This document shows, piece by piece, positions 17,798 through 26,218 of a stretch of 64,000 bases of DNA. The stretch comes from Sediminicola luteus (GTDB taxonomy: Bacteria > Bacteroidota > Bacteroidia > Flavobacteriales > Flavobacteriaceae). The stretch covers positions 613,334-677,333 of the forward strand of contig NZ_NBWU01000004.1 of the NCBI RefSeq assembly GCF_002514735.1, given 5' to 3'. Both the position numbers and the translations under genes were made by a program. Each line of letters opens with the position of its first letter. Positions within the stretch are counted from its first letter, which is position 1. Under the pieces are notes generated by a model. It saw only the letters and a program-made list of their open reading frames with translations, was not told the DNA's origin and did not search any database.

Positions 17798-19894
17798 ATG
17801 ATCCGAACCCAATTCCTTTTACATACCTTCAAAACCGACAACTATCCCAAGATTTGGGTAGGGCTGGTTTTTGTGTTTATGGTATGGGCCGTACAGGGAC
17901 AAGATCTACCGGGCCAAGAAAGATTACGTAAGCGTTTACATGCGTGGGAGCGTAAACAAGATTTTAACCCAACCGATACCACGTATATAAACCTGCTGAA
18001 CAACCTGGCCTACGAACTACGCTATTACGATCTCGACAGCTTACACCTTTTGTCTCAAAAAGCGCTGAATTATAGCCAGGTTAGCAACTACCATTATGGT
18101 GAAGGCCGGGCCACGCATAACCTAGGCACCTATTATTCCGATAAAGGCGACTACCGGGCCATTGCCCATTTCAAGGAAGCCCTAGAAATATTCCAAAACA
18201 TAGACGAGCATTTATTCTTGAATGAGACCGGGGTTGAACTGGCAGATGAATATAGTAAGCGAGGTAATTTTGCCCTGGCCTTAGACCAACACCTACAGAA
18301 CATTGAGCTGGCCAAAATAAGCCAAGATTCCCTGTGGATATCGATAAACAACAGCAATATCGGAATCTTGTATTGTGACCTCAAGGATTTCGATGAGGGA
18401 GTAGAATACCTAAGGGAATCTTTAAAGATCAGCTTACTTACCAACGACCACGATGGTTCTGCCATTTACCGTTGTAGTCTGGCCTGGGCCCTATCTGAAC
18501 TTAAAGACTATACCGAAGCCCTCTTGGAAATCAATAAGGCCATTTCCCATTTAGAGAAAAATCGAATAAAAGACTGGTTGGCCTATGCCTATAGTATTAA
18601 AGGTGGTATCTATATCGGCTTGGGCAAATACAAATGGGCTGCGCATTGGCTTAACCAAGCCAACGCCCTACATGAAGAATTAGACGACGATAGATCCATG
18701 TTGAACCTCTATTCGAACATGGTAAAGGCACATATAGGATTAGGCGATATGGCCACGGCCGAAACCTTTGCCGATAAGGCCTATGTTTTAGCTCAAAAAA
18801 TCAATTTCCCAGATGGCATTCGTACCGCAGCGGAAGCCATGTACCAAATCAAGAAGGAACAAGGCAATGATAGCCGTGCCTTGCATTATTTGGAGATCAT
18901 GAGGCAGATTTCCGATTCGCTTTACCGAGACGAAAACCGGAATAGCTTGTTGGTTCAAAAATCGCGTCTCGATTTTGAAAAACAAAAAGAAGAGGCCCTC
19001 ATTACCAAAGAGCAAGACCTAAAACGGCAGCGCTATATAAACTATGGGATTATACTTTTAGGGCTTGTTTTGGTAGCATCATTGGTGTTTTATCGAAAAG
19101 GCGCCTTAAAGCAACGTAAACTCATTGAAGAGTTGCGGCACAATACCCTTGCGCTGCAAAAAAAGGAAGGTGAGTTACAGGAGATAAACAACACCAAAGA
19201 CAAGTTGTTTTCTATAATCGGACATGATCTTCGAAGCCCTATAGCCGCCCTACAAGATCTTTTACGTCTTTTTGGCGAAGGTGATCTAGAAAAGGAACAG
19301 TTAGGCGATTATATTCCTAAGCTACGTAAAGATGTAGACCATATCTGGTTTACGCTGAACAATCTGTTGTCTTGGAGCCGGAGTCAGATGCGGGGTGAGA
19401 ATTCGAAACCTAAAAAAATCGTCTTGGAAGCATTATTGGAAGAAAACATCAATTTTCTTTCGGAATTGGCAGCTAATAAAAATATATTGATCCAAAACAA
19501 CCTTCCGGGCAAGACCACGGCTTGGGCCGATGCCGACCAGATTAACGTAGTATTCCGTAACCTGTTGAGTAATGCCTTAAAATTCACCAAAAAGAACGGT
19601 TTAGTGGTAGTCGATATCGAAGACCGCGATTCCCTTTGGGAGCTACAAGTACAAGACACCGGAATCGGAATAGCCCCGGAAACCTTGGAGCATTTGTTCG
19701 ATAAAAACCGAAACCAATCTACTTACGGAACCAACAATGAAAAAGGAACCGGAATTGGTTTAGGTCTCTGCCGCGAAATGGTCGAAAAAAATGGAGGCAC
19801 CGTTTGGGCGACCAGTGCTCAAGACCTGGGAAGCACCTTTTACTTTACCATTCCAAAGAAAAAAAGCAAAACCAAGAAAACGACCTCAGCCTAA
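17798..19894 (+). CDS. TPR-containing sensor histidine kinase, copy 3 of 3
   Basis: A 698-residue paralog. A longer N-terminal tail precedes the export segment (IWVGLVFVFMVWAVQGQ). TPR repeats follow, then a membrane helix (YGIILLGLVLVASLVFY), H-box SIIGHDLRSPIAAL (His near 475), N-box VFRNLLSNALKF, G1 DTGIGIA (Ala-Pro instead of Met-Asp in the other two), G2 GTGIGLGL and a basic C-terminal tail KKKSKTKKTT. Its stop overlaps the stop of bshB1 on the other strand by four bases. The kinase half is the most alike part among the three copies; the TPR sensory halves differ more, suggesting different inputs to a shared output. Confidence 0.92.
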   Translation: MIRTQFLLHTFKTDNYPKIWVGLVFVFMVWAVQGQDLPGQERLRKRLHAWERKQDFNPTDTTYINLLNNLAYELRYYDLDSLHLLSQKALNYSQVSNYHYGEGRATHNLGTYYSDKGDYRAIAHFKEALEIFQNIDEHLFLNETGVELADEYSKRGNFALALDQHLQNIELAKISQDSLWISINNSNIGILYCDLKDFDEGVEYLRESLKISLLTNDHDGSAIYRCSLAWALSELKDYTEALLEINKAISHLEKNRIKDWLAYAYSIKGGIYIGLGKYKWAAHWLNQANALHEELDDDRSMLNLYSNMVKAHIGLGDMATAETFADKAYVLAQKINFPDGIRTAAEAMYQIKKEQGNDSRALHYLEIMRQISDSLYRDENRNSLLVQKSRLDFEKQKEEALITKEQDLKRQRYINYGIILLGLVLVASLVFYRKGALKQRKLIEELRHNTLALQKKEGELQEINNTKDKLFSIIGHDLRSPIAALQDLLRLFGEGDLEKEQLGDYIPKLRKDVDHIWFTLNNLLSWSRSQMRGENSKPKKIVLEALLEENINFLSELAANKNILIQNNLPGKTTAWADADQINVVFRNLLSNALKFTKKNGLVVVDIEDRDSLWELQVQDTGIGIAPETLEHLFDKNRNQSTYGTNNEKGTGIGLGLCREMVEKNGGTVWATSAQDLGSTFYFTIPKKKSKTKKTTSA

Positions 19895-20610
19895 ATTAGG
19901 TCATCCAAAGCATTTACGGCTACAAAACGTTCGGTGGTAAAGCCCTCGGCAAATTCTACCCCGACCATACGCCCCAAATCACGGGCACGGTATAGTACGC
20001 TGTCGGTAAAATTCTTACTACTTATGGGCGTTTCGGGCTCATCGCTGTTAGGATCGAAAAACTGGGACGAATACGCCAAGATGGCCTCATTTTTCTTTTG
20101 TTCGTAACCCGTGATATCCACTACGAAGTCGGGGGTCAGGTTTTTCCATTGAATATAATGGTACACTACCTTAGGCCGCCAAGGGGCTTGGGCCTCCCCT
20201 GCCCCATCTTGGGTAGGTATTTTTACCAAGCCGCTTAAAAAACAGGCATCACTGACCAACTTACTACCCTTCCCGTGATCTATATGACGATCGTCTATGG
20301 CATTACACAAAACGATGTCGGGTTGGTATTGGCGTATTTTTTTAATGATCTCGATCTGATGTGCCTTGTCGTTGGTAAAAAAGCCATCGGCAAAACCTAG
20401 ATTCTCCCGTACGCTTACCCCAAGAATGGTTGCCGCGTTGGCGGCTTCTTGATCACGGATTTCGGCCGTACCCCGGGTTCCCAATTCACCCCGGGTCAAA
20501 TCGATAATACCCACTTTTTTACCCAAGGCCACCTCTTTGGCTATGGTTCCGGCCGCACCCAGTTCCGCGTCGTCGGGGTGGGCCCCAAATACCAATATAT
20601 CTAATTTCAC
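19891..20610 (-). CDS. bshB1: BshB1, N-acetylglucosaminyl-malate deacetylase for bacillithiol
   Basis: PIG-L/LmbE-family zinc deacetylase in bacillithiol (low-molecular-weight thiol) synthesis, removing acetyl from GlcNAc-malate. The metal motif AHPDDAELG is near the N-terminus and the second motif DDRHIDHGK follows; TRGELGTRG is typical of BshB1. I chose the GTG at 20610 (reading VKLDILVFGAHPDD, like the usual MKLDI start) over a GTG eight codons upstream at 20634. It converges with the third histidine kinase gene. Confidence 0.92.
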   Translation of the reverse strand: MKLDILVFGAHPDDAELGAAGTIAKEVALGKKVGIIDLTRGELGTRGTAEIRDQEAANAATILGVSVRENLGFADGFFTNDKAHQIEIIKKIRQYQPDIVLCNAIDDRHIDHGKGSKLVSDACFLSGLVKIPTQDGAGEAQAPWRPKVVYHYIQWKNLTPDFVVDITGYEQKKNEAILAYSSQFFDPNSDEPETPISSKNFTDSVLYRARDLGRMVGVEFAEGFTTERFVAVNALDDLI

Positions 20611-20683
20611 AAACTTAGTTTTTGGGTAAAGCACAACATAATTGCCTATGCCCTACCTATATTAACAAAGCCCACTAGGTGGG

Positions 20684-21862
20684 TTAAATGGTCACAATAT
20701 TATCGGCCATGGTTTTTTTCATGGCTTGTTGTATATCTTGCTGTAAATCTTCGACTTCTTCAATACCCACCGAAAAACGGATCAGGTTCTCGGCAATACC
20801 CTGTCTTTTCCGTTCGGCCTCACCCAATAAAAAATGTGAGGTTTGGGCCGGCATCAATACGGTACTCTCTACCCCGGCCAAACTCATAGACGCCTTGATC
20901 AGGTTTAAATGCCCTACAAAGGCCGAAGCATTTAAATGGGGCTCCAGTTCAAAGGACAACATGCCCCCGAAACCTTTCATTTGTTTTTTCGCAATGTCAT
21001 GGCCCGGGTGCGATTCCAAGCCCGGATAATACACTTGGCCTATACCCTCTAGCTGCTTTAGGTACCTGGCCATGGCCAAAGCCCCTTGGTTTTGGGCCGC
21101 TACTCGCAGGCCCATGGTCTTTATACTACGCTCGAGCAACCAAACCGTATAATCGCTTAAACTACCTCCGAAATTCTTGGCCAATTGAAAAATATGATCT
21201 ATATGTTTTTTCGATGTAGCCACGGCCCCGGCACAGATATCGGAATGGCCGCCCATGTATTTGGTAGCCGAGTGCAATACGATATCAAACCCAAGATCGA
21301 TCGGGTTTTGGTTTACCGGACTCGCAAAGGTATTATCGATCATACTTACCAAACCTTTCGATTTGGCCAATTGGGCAAAGGCCGCTACATCAAAAATACT
21401 GAGCAAGGGGTTCGATGGTGTCTCTATATACAATACTTTCGTTTTGGGGGTTAGGGCCGCTTCAAAAGCCGCGACCTCAGTGCCGTCTACAAAAGTATAA
21501 TCGATGCCATATTTTTCGAACTCCTCTATCACCAAATTATAGGTACCCCCATAAAGGGCACTTTGCAATACAATATGGTCCCCGGCCCTTAAAAAGGCCA
21601 TCAGTGTAGTACTGATCGCCGCCATACCACTACCGAATATCATTCCGGCCTCGGCATGCTCCAGATCGGCTATTTTCTTGGAAAGGGCCTCTTGGTTGGG
21701 CGTATTGAAATAGCGCGGATATCGTTTTATAGCCACATCTTCATAGGCATAGGAACTGGCCATATACAAAGGCGATACGGCCCCTTTGAATTGGGGATCC
21801 GCTAATTCGCCCGAATGGGTACAGATGGTGTTCAAGCCCGATTTTGAAAGGTCTTTTTCCAT
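20684..21862 (-). CDS. Trans-sulfuration PLP enzyme (cystathionine gamma-synthase / methionine gamma-lyase family)
   Basis: A 392-residue PLP enzyme acting on sulfur amino acids. The pyridoxal lysine lies in HSATKYMGGHSD; the substrate-stacking tyrosine is in the LQSALYGGTYNL segment; FGSGMAAIST and YIETPSNPLL are family motifs. The family includes cystathionine gamma-synthase, cystathionine gamma-lyase, methionine gamma-lyase and O-acetylhomoserine sulfhydrylase, and I cannot choose firmly among them from sequence. It precedes bshB1 on the same strand with a 73-base gap, and a thiol-metabolism link with bacillithiol (which uses cysteine) is attractive but unproven. Confidence 0.88.
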   Translation of the reverse strand: MEKDLSKSGLNTICTHSGELADPQFKGAVSPLYMASSYAYEDVAIKRYPRYFNTPNQEALSKKIADLEHAEAGMIFGSGMAAISTTLMAFLRAGDHIVLQSALYGGTYNLVIEEFEKYGIDYTFVDGTEVAAFEAALTPKTKVLYIETPSNPLLSIFDVAAFAQLAKSKGLVSMIDNTFASPVNQNPIDLGFDIVLHSATKYMGGHSDICAGAVATSKKHIDHIFQLAKNFGGSLSDYTVWLLERSIKTMGLRVAAQNQGALAMARYLKQLEGIGQVYYPGLESHPGHDIAKKQMKGFGGMLSFELEPHLNASAFVGHLNLIKASMSLAGVESTVLMPAQTSHFLLGEAERKRQGIAENLIRFSVGIEEVEDLQQDIQQAMKKTMADNIVTI

Positions 21863-22186
21863 GGTGATTTCGGTTTCAACTTAAGGCTACCGAAGTTACG
21901 AATAAAGTTTTGGACGCGGTCTACCCTTTGTCATTACATCCACAAAACAAAAAAGCTTAAAATTCCGCTTAAACATTAGACTGAATCCCACTAAGTTTCC
22001 TACCTCCAAATAGTAAACAACACTCGTTACGAAAAAGCATCCAATCGTTTCGTGGCATATCTCAAAGCACCATACTTTATCGCAATGAAACGTATCGAGT
22101 AAAATGGCTTCCCTTTCCGGTAATCTGACTTCCTTAAAGCCAAAGCAACCCTCTAATTTTGCCATAACTTATTTAAAAAGAACAAA
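21863..22186. other. Divergent intergenic region
   Basis: Separates the trans-sulfuration gene from the SDR gene. It contains a likely SDR promoter at 22154 and an 89-codon minus-strand open frame (21896-22165) whose composition does not look coding and which overlaps that promoter. Nothing else recognisable. Confidence 0.5.
22154..22161 (+). promoter_or_regulatory. Bacteroidota -7 promoter element for the SDR gene
   Basis: TAATTTTG matches TAnnTTTG, 25 bases upstream of the SDR start codon. No TTTG -33 box at the expected spacing. Confidence 0.5.
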
Positions 22187-22999
22187 ATGAACAAAACTGT
22201 ATTGGTCACCGGAGCCAGCCAAGGCTTTGGAAAGTTAATAGCTAAAAAATTTCAAAATGAAGGGTGGAATGTTATCGCCACCATGCGTACTCCAGAAAGG
22301 GAATTCGAGTTAACCCAATTAAGCAATGTACTGGTAAAACGACTCGATGTTACCAACACGAAAACCATAAACAGCGCCATAGCCGAGGGCATAGCGCATT
22401 TCGGCAAAATAGATGTCTTGGTAAACAATGCAGGATTTGGACTTCAAGGACCGTTCTTGCATAGTTCCGAGGAAATGGTCAAAAAACAAATGGACGTTAA
22501 CGTATTTGGTGTGTTTAATGTCACTAGATCGGTATTGCCCTATATGCAGCAAGAAAACAACGGGCTTATCATCAATTTTTCTTCAATTGCCGGTTTGGTC
22601 GGGTTTCCCCATACCGCCGTATACAATGCCACCAAATATGCCATAGAAGGATTTACGGATGGTTTGCAATATGAATTGAACCCCTTGGGCATTCGATTAA
22701 AACTTATCGAACCTGGTGCTTTTAAGACTGGTTTCGTATCTTCTATGGACAGACCCGAAGTGCCAGATAACAGCATTTATAAAAAGGGTTGGGATGCCAC
22801 CATTGCCCAAATAAACGCTATGTTAGGTGAAGGCCAAGATCCACAAGAAGTTGCCGACATCACCTATTTGGCGGCCATTGATGATACGGACAGACTCAGA
22901 TATTTGGTAGGCGACGATGCCAAACAGATCATGGAAGGGCGTACACAAATGGATGACGAGGCTTTTAAAACTATGCTTATAGAATCTTTTAATCTTTAA
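22187..22999 (+). CDS. Short-chain dehydrogenase/reductase
   Basis: Classical SDR of 270 residues with the Rossmann glycine motif TGASQGFG, the structural NNAGFG, the catalytic Ser in INFSSIAGLVG and the YNATKYA (Tyr-x-x-x-Lys) active site. Cytoplasmic NAD(P)-dependent oxidoreductase; substrate cannot be told. An AraC regulator follows on the same strand after a perfect 14-base-pair inverted repeat, so the pair may form a small regulated unit. Confidence 0.92.
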   Translation: MNKTVLVTGASQGFGKLIAKKFQNEGWNVIATMRTPEREFELTQLSNVLVKRLDVTNTKTINSAIAEGIAHFGKIDVLVNNAGFGLQGPFLHSSEEMVKKQMDVNVFGVFNVTRSVLPYMQQENNGLIINFSSIAGLVGFPHTAVYNATKYAIEGFTDGLQYELNPLGIRLKLIEPGAFKTGFVSSMDRPEVPDNSIYKKGWDATIAQINAMLGEGQDPQEVADITYLAAIDDTDRLRYLVGDDAKQIMEGRTQMDDEAFKTMLIESFNL

Positions 23000-23010
23000 A
23001 AAAGTAAAAT

Positions 23011-23054
23011 CATTGTGGTCGGTTCAAGGGTAACAATCCTAACCGACCACAATG
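23011..23054. repeat. Perfect 14-bp inverted repeat between SDR and AraC genes
   Basis: CATTGTGGTCGGTT (23011-23024) pairs exactly with AACCGACCACAATG (23041-23054) around a 16-base loop. There is no T-run after it on the plus strand, so it is not a classic terminator. It could be an operator for the downstream AraC protein or an RNA hairpin ending the SDR message. Confidence 0.8.
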
Positions 23055-23093
23055 ACAAAAAACGTTAGATTTACGTATTCAAGGTAGGGCGAT

Positions 23094-24005
23094 ATGCATG
23101 AAACGGTCAAAATTAATACGGTAAGCGAGCTTCATGAATTTTTGGGATATCCGTATAAACCGACACATCCCTTGATAACTTTAATAGATTTTTCGGAAAT
23201 TAACCTAAATGGTATTAAAAGTGGCACACGTAAGGTATTCGGGTTCTATTCGGTGGTATTAAAGAAAATTACCGGGGCAGGTGTAATTTACGGCAGGAAG
23301 GTGTATGATTTTTCAGAGGCAGCGCTTTTATGTATGGCACCGGAACAACTCAGTGTGGTTACGGCTATTGAAAAAGAGGCATTTACAGAAGGATGGGGCT
23401 TGTATTTCCATCCGGATTTAATCCGATCTAGCGCACTTAATAAATCGATAAATTCATACACTTTCTTTTCCTATAATACTGATGAGGCACTACATTTATC
23501 CGAAAAGGAAAAAAGCATCCTACACCTACTTACCCAGTCCCTTAAAGCTGAGTCCAGTGATAAATTGGATAACTACAGTACCGATATTATCGTTTCCAAT
23601 ATTGAAGTCATATTAAACCATTGCAAACGCTTTTACGGCCGTCAATTCATTACAAGACAAATACACAACAAAGGTATAGCCAGCCGATTTGAAGCCCTTT
23701 TAACCGATTACTTCGAATCTGGAAAATTACGGCTACAGGGGCTTCCATCGGTAAAGTATTGTGCCGATCAGTTACACCTATCCCCAAATTATTTGGGTGA
23801 CTTACTAAAGCAGGAAAGCGGTAAAAGCGCTAAAGACCATATTCATTTTTTCCTTATTGAAAAGGCTAAGAACCTTTTGCTGAATAGCAGTAGCAGTATT
23901 ACCGAAATCGCCTATGACCTTGGGTTTGGACAACGTCAAAGTTTTAGCAAACTCTTCAAGCAAAAAACCGGAATGAGCCCGTCGGAGTATAAAAACCCGG
24001 AATGA
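23094..24005 (+). CDS. AraC-family transcriptional regulator
   Basis: A 303-residue regulator with a C-terminal AraC/XylS DNA-binding domain: first helix-turn-helix LPSVKYCADQLHLSPNYLGD, second SITEIAYDLGFGQRQSFSKL, ending FKQKTGMSPSEYKN. The N-terminal 190 residues are a poorly conserved sensor region. Proteins of this layout often regulate a neighbouring oxidoreductase gene; here that would be the SDR just upstream (inference). Confidence 0.9.
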   Translation: MHETVKINTVSELHEFLGYPYKPTHPLITLIDFSEINLNGIKSGTRKVFGFYSVVLKKITGAGVIYGRKVYDFSEAALLCMAPEQLSVVTAIEKEAFTEGWGLYFHPDLIRSSALNKSINSYTFFSYNTDEALHLSEKEKSILHLLTQSLKAESSDKLDNYSTDIIVSNIEVILNHCKRFYGRQFITRQIHNKGIASRFEALLTDYFESGKLRLQGLPSVKYCADQLHLSPNYLGDLLKQESGKSAKDHIHFFLIEKAKNLLLNSSSSITEIAYDLGFGQRQSFSKLFKQKTGMSPSEYKNPE

Positions 24006-24042
24006 ACTACGTAAGTGGAAAAAACACAAACTCTCAAATACT

Positions 24043-24080
24043 AACGGAGCCCGACATTTCCTATAGTCCTAGGCTCCGTT
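24043..24080 (+). terminator. Probable terminator of the AraC gene
   Basis: AACGGAGCC pairs with GGCTCCGTT over nine base pairs around a 20-base loop, followed by TTCATAATTT. It lies between the convergent AraC and MATE genes and could work for both. Confidence 0.6.
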
Positions 24081-24101
24081 TTCATAATTTCACTCCAAAC
24101 G

Positions 24102-25511
24102 CTACACCACCGTTTCCTTCCATTTTCCCTTACGGAACCAGACGATGGCCAAAATGGCCAACAAGACCTCAGAAAAGGTAATCCCCAAAAAGACGCCCAA
24201 AGGCCCCAAATCGAGTACCAAGGCCGTGAGATAGGCAAAGGGAATCTGGAAAAACCAGAAGCTTATCAGATTGATCTTAGTCGGGGTTCGGGTATCGCCA
24301 GCCCCGTTAAAAGCTTGGGAAACCACCATACCATAGGCATAGAAAACATAACCCGAGGCCATGATCTGCAAGCACAGACTACCGATTCGTACCACCTCGG
24401 TCTCGGTATTGAACCAACCGATGATCTGCTTGGCGAACACGAGATACACTATAGAGACCAGGGCCATAAAAATGGCGTTGTATTTACCGGTTTTCCAAAC
24501 CGAAGTCGCGGCCCGATCGGGCTGTTTGGCCCCTAGGTTCTGGCCTACCAAGGTAGCGGCGGCATTGCTCATACCCCAACAGGGCATTAGCGTAAAGAGC
24601 ATTACCCGTATGGCAATGGTATAACCCGCGACGGCCTCACTACCAAACTCACTCATAATACGCATAAGTAAAAGCCAACTCGAGGTACCGATCAAATATT
24701 GGGCGATACCTCCCAAGGAAACCTTGATCAGGTTGAACATCACTTGGGTTTTGATCTTAAGATCGCGCAGCCCCAATTTAATACGGCTCCAGCCAAAGAA
24801 CAAAATAGCCAATTGGGCCACTACGGCCGTACCCCGACCAATATTCGTGGCAATGGCCGCCCCTTGTACCCCAAATTCAGGAAAAGGCCCCCAGCCAAAG
24901 ATCAAAAAGGGATCTAAGATAATGTTGAGTCCGTTCGAGAGCACCAAAGTCCACATGGCCACGGAAGCATTGCCCGCCCCCCGGAAAATGGCATTGATCA
25001 AAAAGAGCAACATAATAGTGATATTGCCCCCTAATAGCCATTGGGTATAGCCATAGCCTTCAGCAATAAGTTCGGGTTCGCCCCCCATTAAGGCCAGAAT
25101 TTCCTTGGCATAAAAAATGCCCACAAAAGAGATAGCTATAGAAATTAATACCCCTAGGGCAATGGCCTGTACAGCGGTTTGCTTGGCCCCTTCAAGGTCT
25201 TTTTCACCGACCCTACGCGCCACCACGGCCGTTGCGGCCATACTAAGCCCAATGGCTAGGGCATAGATTAGGGTAACCACCGATTCGGTGAGTCCAATCG
25301 TCGCTACCGCATTTACGCTTACTTGGGAAACATAAGCAATATCGACCAAGGCGAAAATGGACTCCATGAGCATTTCGAGGATCATGGGAATGGCCAGCAT
25401 AAACACGGCCTTACGGATACTGCCTTGGGTAAAATCTTCCTGCTCGCCCTTTACGGCGGCCCAGAAGTATTGTAACATTTTTTTTGGAGATGGAATATTA
25501 TGATGTGTCAT
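24102..25511 (-). CDS. MATE-family multidrug exporter
   Basis: A 469-residue inner-membrane cation-coupled exporter of the MatE/NorM type with about twelve hydrophobic helices in two homologous halves. Typical segments are MLAIPMILEMLMESIFALVD at the first helix and FRGAGNASVAMW in the first half, mirrored by FNGAGDTRTPTKIN in the second. A 43-residue polar N-terminal tail precedes the first helix. Substrate is not predictable. Monocistronic, transcribed away from the repeat-rich region at 25512. Confidence 0.92.
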   Translation of the reverse strand: MTHHNIPSPKKMLQYFWAAVKGEQEDFTQGSIRKAVFMLAIPMILEMLMESIFALVDIAYVSQVSVNAVATIGLTESVVTLIYALAIGLSMAATAVVARRVGEKDLEGAKQTAVQAIALGVLISIAISFVGIFYAKEILALMGGEPELIAEGYGYTQWLLGGNITIMLLFLINAIFRGAGNASVAMWTLVLSNGLNIILDPFLIFGWGPFPEFGVQGAAIATNIGRGTAVVAQLAILFFGWSRIKLGLRDLKIKTQVMFNLIKVSLGGIAQYLIGTSSWLLLMRIMSEFGSEAVAGYTIAIRVMLFTLMPCWGMSNAAATLVGQNLGAKQPDRAATSVWKTGKYNAIFMALVSIVYLVFAKQIIGWFNTETEVVRIGSLCLQIMASGYVFYAYGMVVSQAFNGAGDTRTPTKINLISFWFFQIPFAYLTALVLDLGPLGVFLGITFSEVLLAILAIVWFRKGKWKETVV

Positions 25512-25845
25512 GGTATTGAATTTAATGCCCCAGCGTACTGGGATGGTAGAATAATGTCAGAGCCATTACTTTCAAAGGCTTCAAAATCTGGGGACTAACC
25601 CCCGATGACATCTATAAACTGCATAAAACTCTATAACTTCATAATGGTGCAAAGATGGTTGTTTTTTAGAACATAGAAAAAAGAATCTAGAAAATAGATG
25701 CCCAGATGGTTGAAATTGGATACTAACAATCAGAACATTAGTAATTCGAATCAAGGGTTAATGTAAACTATAAAAAGTCTTATAAACCTAAGTTCGATTA
25801 TTTACTAACATATGGTCAGCATGTTTTGTGCTTAGTTGGCTTTCT

Positions 25846-25944
25846 ATGTCTTCCTGAGCGCCGTGTCAGCCGACAGGCAGGCAGTCGAAGGACTATTTTA
25901 GCAATAGTACTTTTAAAGGCTTTCGACGGCGCTCAAGCTGACAT
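25846..25944. repeat. Inverted pair of a dispersed-type repeat, one arm interrupted by 20 bases
   Basis: The right arm read on the minus strand, ATGTCAGCTTGAGCGCCG then TCGAAAG (25944-25920), matches the left arm ATGTCttccTGAGCGCCG (25846-25863) then GTCGAAG (25884-25890). The left arm is split by TGTCAGCCGACAGGCAGGCA (25864-25883). A related element, CACTCCGAGCGCAGTCGAGG, occurs at 51754-51773. Confidence 0.7.
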
Positions 25945-26166
25945 GAGTGAATTCTATTGTAATTCAGTTGTATTATCTATCTCCAATTAATCGAACTCAG
26001 GTTATAAAATTTCTCAGTGTAACTCTGCGTCTTCTCGGCGTACCTCTGTGTAGCTTGAGCCTTAAGAATTATAGCACAGAGTAGCACAAAGAATCACAGA
26101 GAGTTCAATTCTTGATTCATGTTAGAAATAATTCTTTATTCACTGAACAAGCAAACAAAAATCTCA

Positions 26167-26215
26167 CATCTAGCTTCTCACATCTAGAATCTCACATCTA
26201 GCATCTAGCATCTAG
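26167..26215. repeat. CATCTAG tandem tract
   Basis: Five copies of CATCTAG start at 26167, 26181, 26195, 26202 and 26209, so the spacing is 14, 14, 7 and 7 bases. It lies just downstream of the stop codon of the minus-strand ResB-CcsA gene. Confidence 0.85.
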
Positions 26216-26218
26216 CCC

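Larger units (their letters stand above)
25512..26218. other. Repeat-rich non-coding region
   Basis: About 700 bases with no credible gene, between the MATE and ResB-CcsA genes. It holds an imperfect inverted repeat (25846-25944) of a GAGCGCCG/GTCGAA element, a CTCTGTG/CACAGAG inverted repeat (26044-26081, with a further CACAGAG at 26095) and a CATCTAG tandem tract (26167-26215). Confidence 0.7.

Noticed and set aside
21896..22165. 89-codon minus-strand frame between the trans-sulfuration and SDR genes
   Set aside because: Composition (many Phe and Cys, no domain pattern) is not protein-like and it overlaps the probable SDR promoter.
26167..26215. CATCTAG tract as a CRISPR array
   Set aside because: Unit is seven bases with no spacers and no cas genes; no CRISPR array is visible anywhere in the window.
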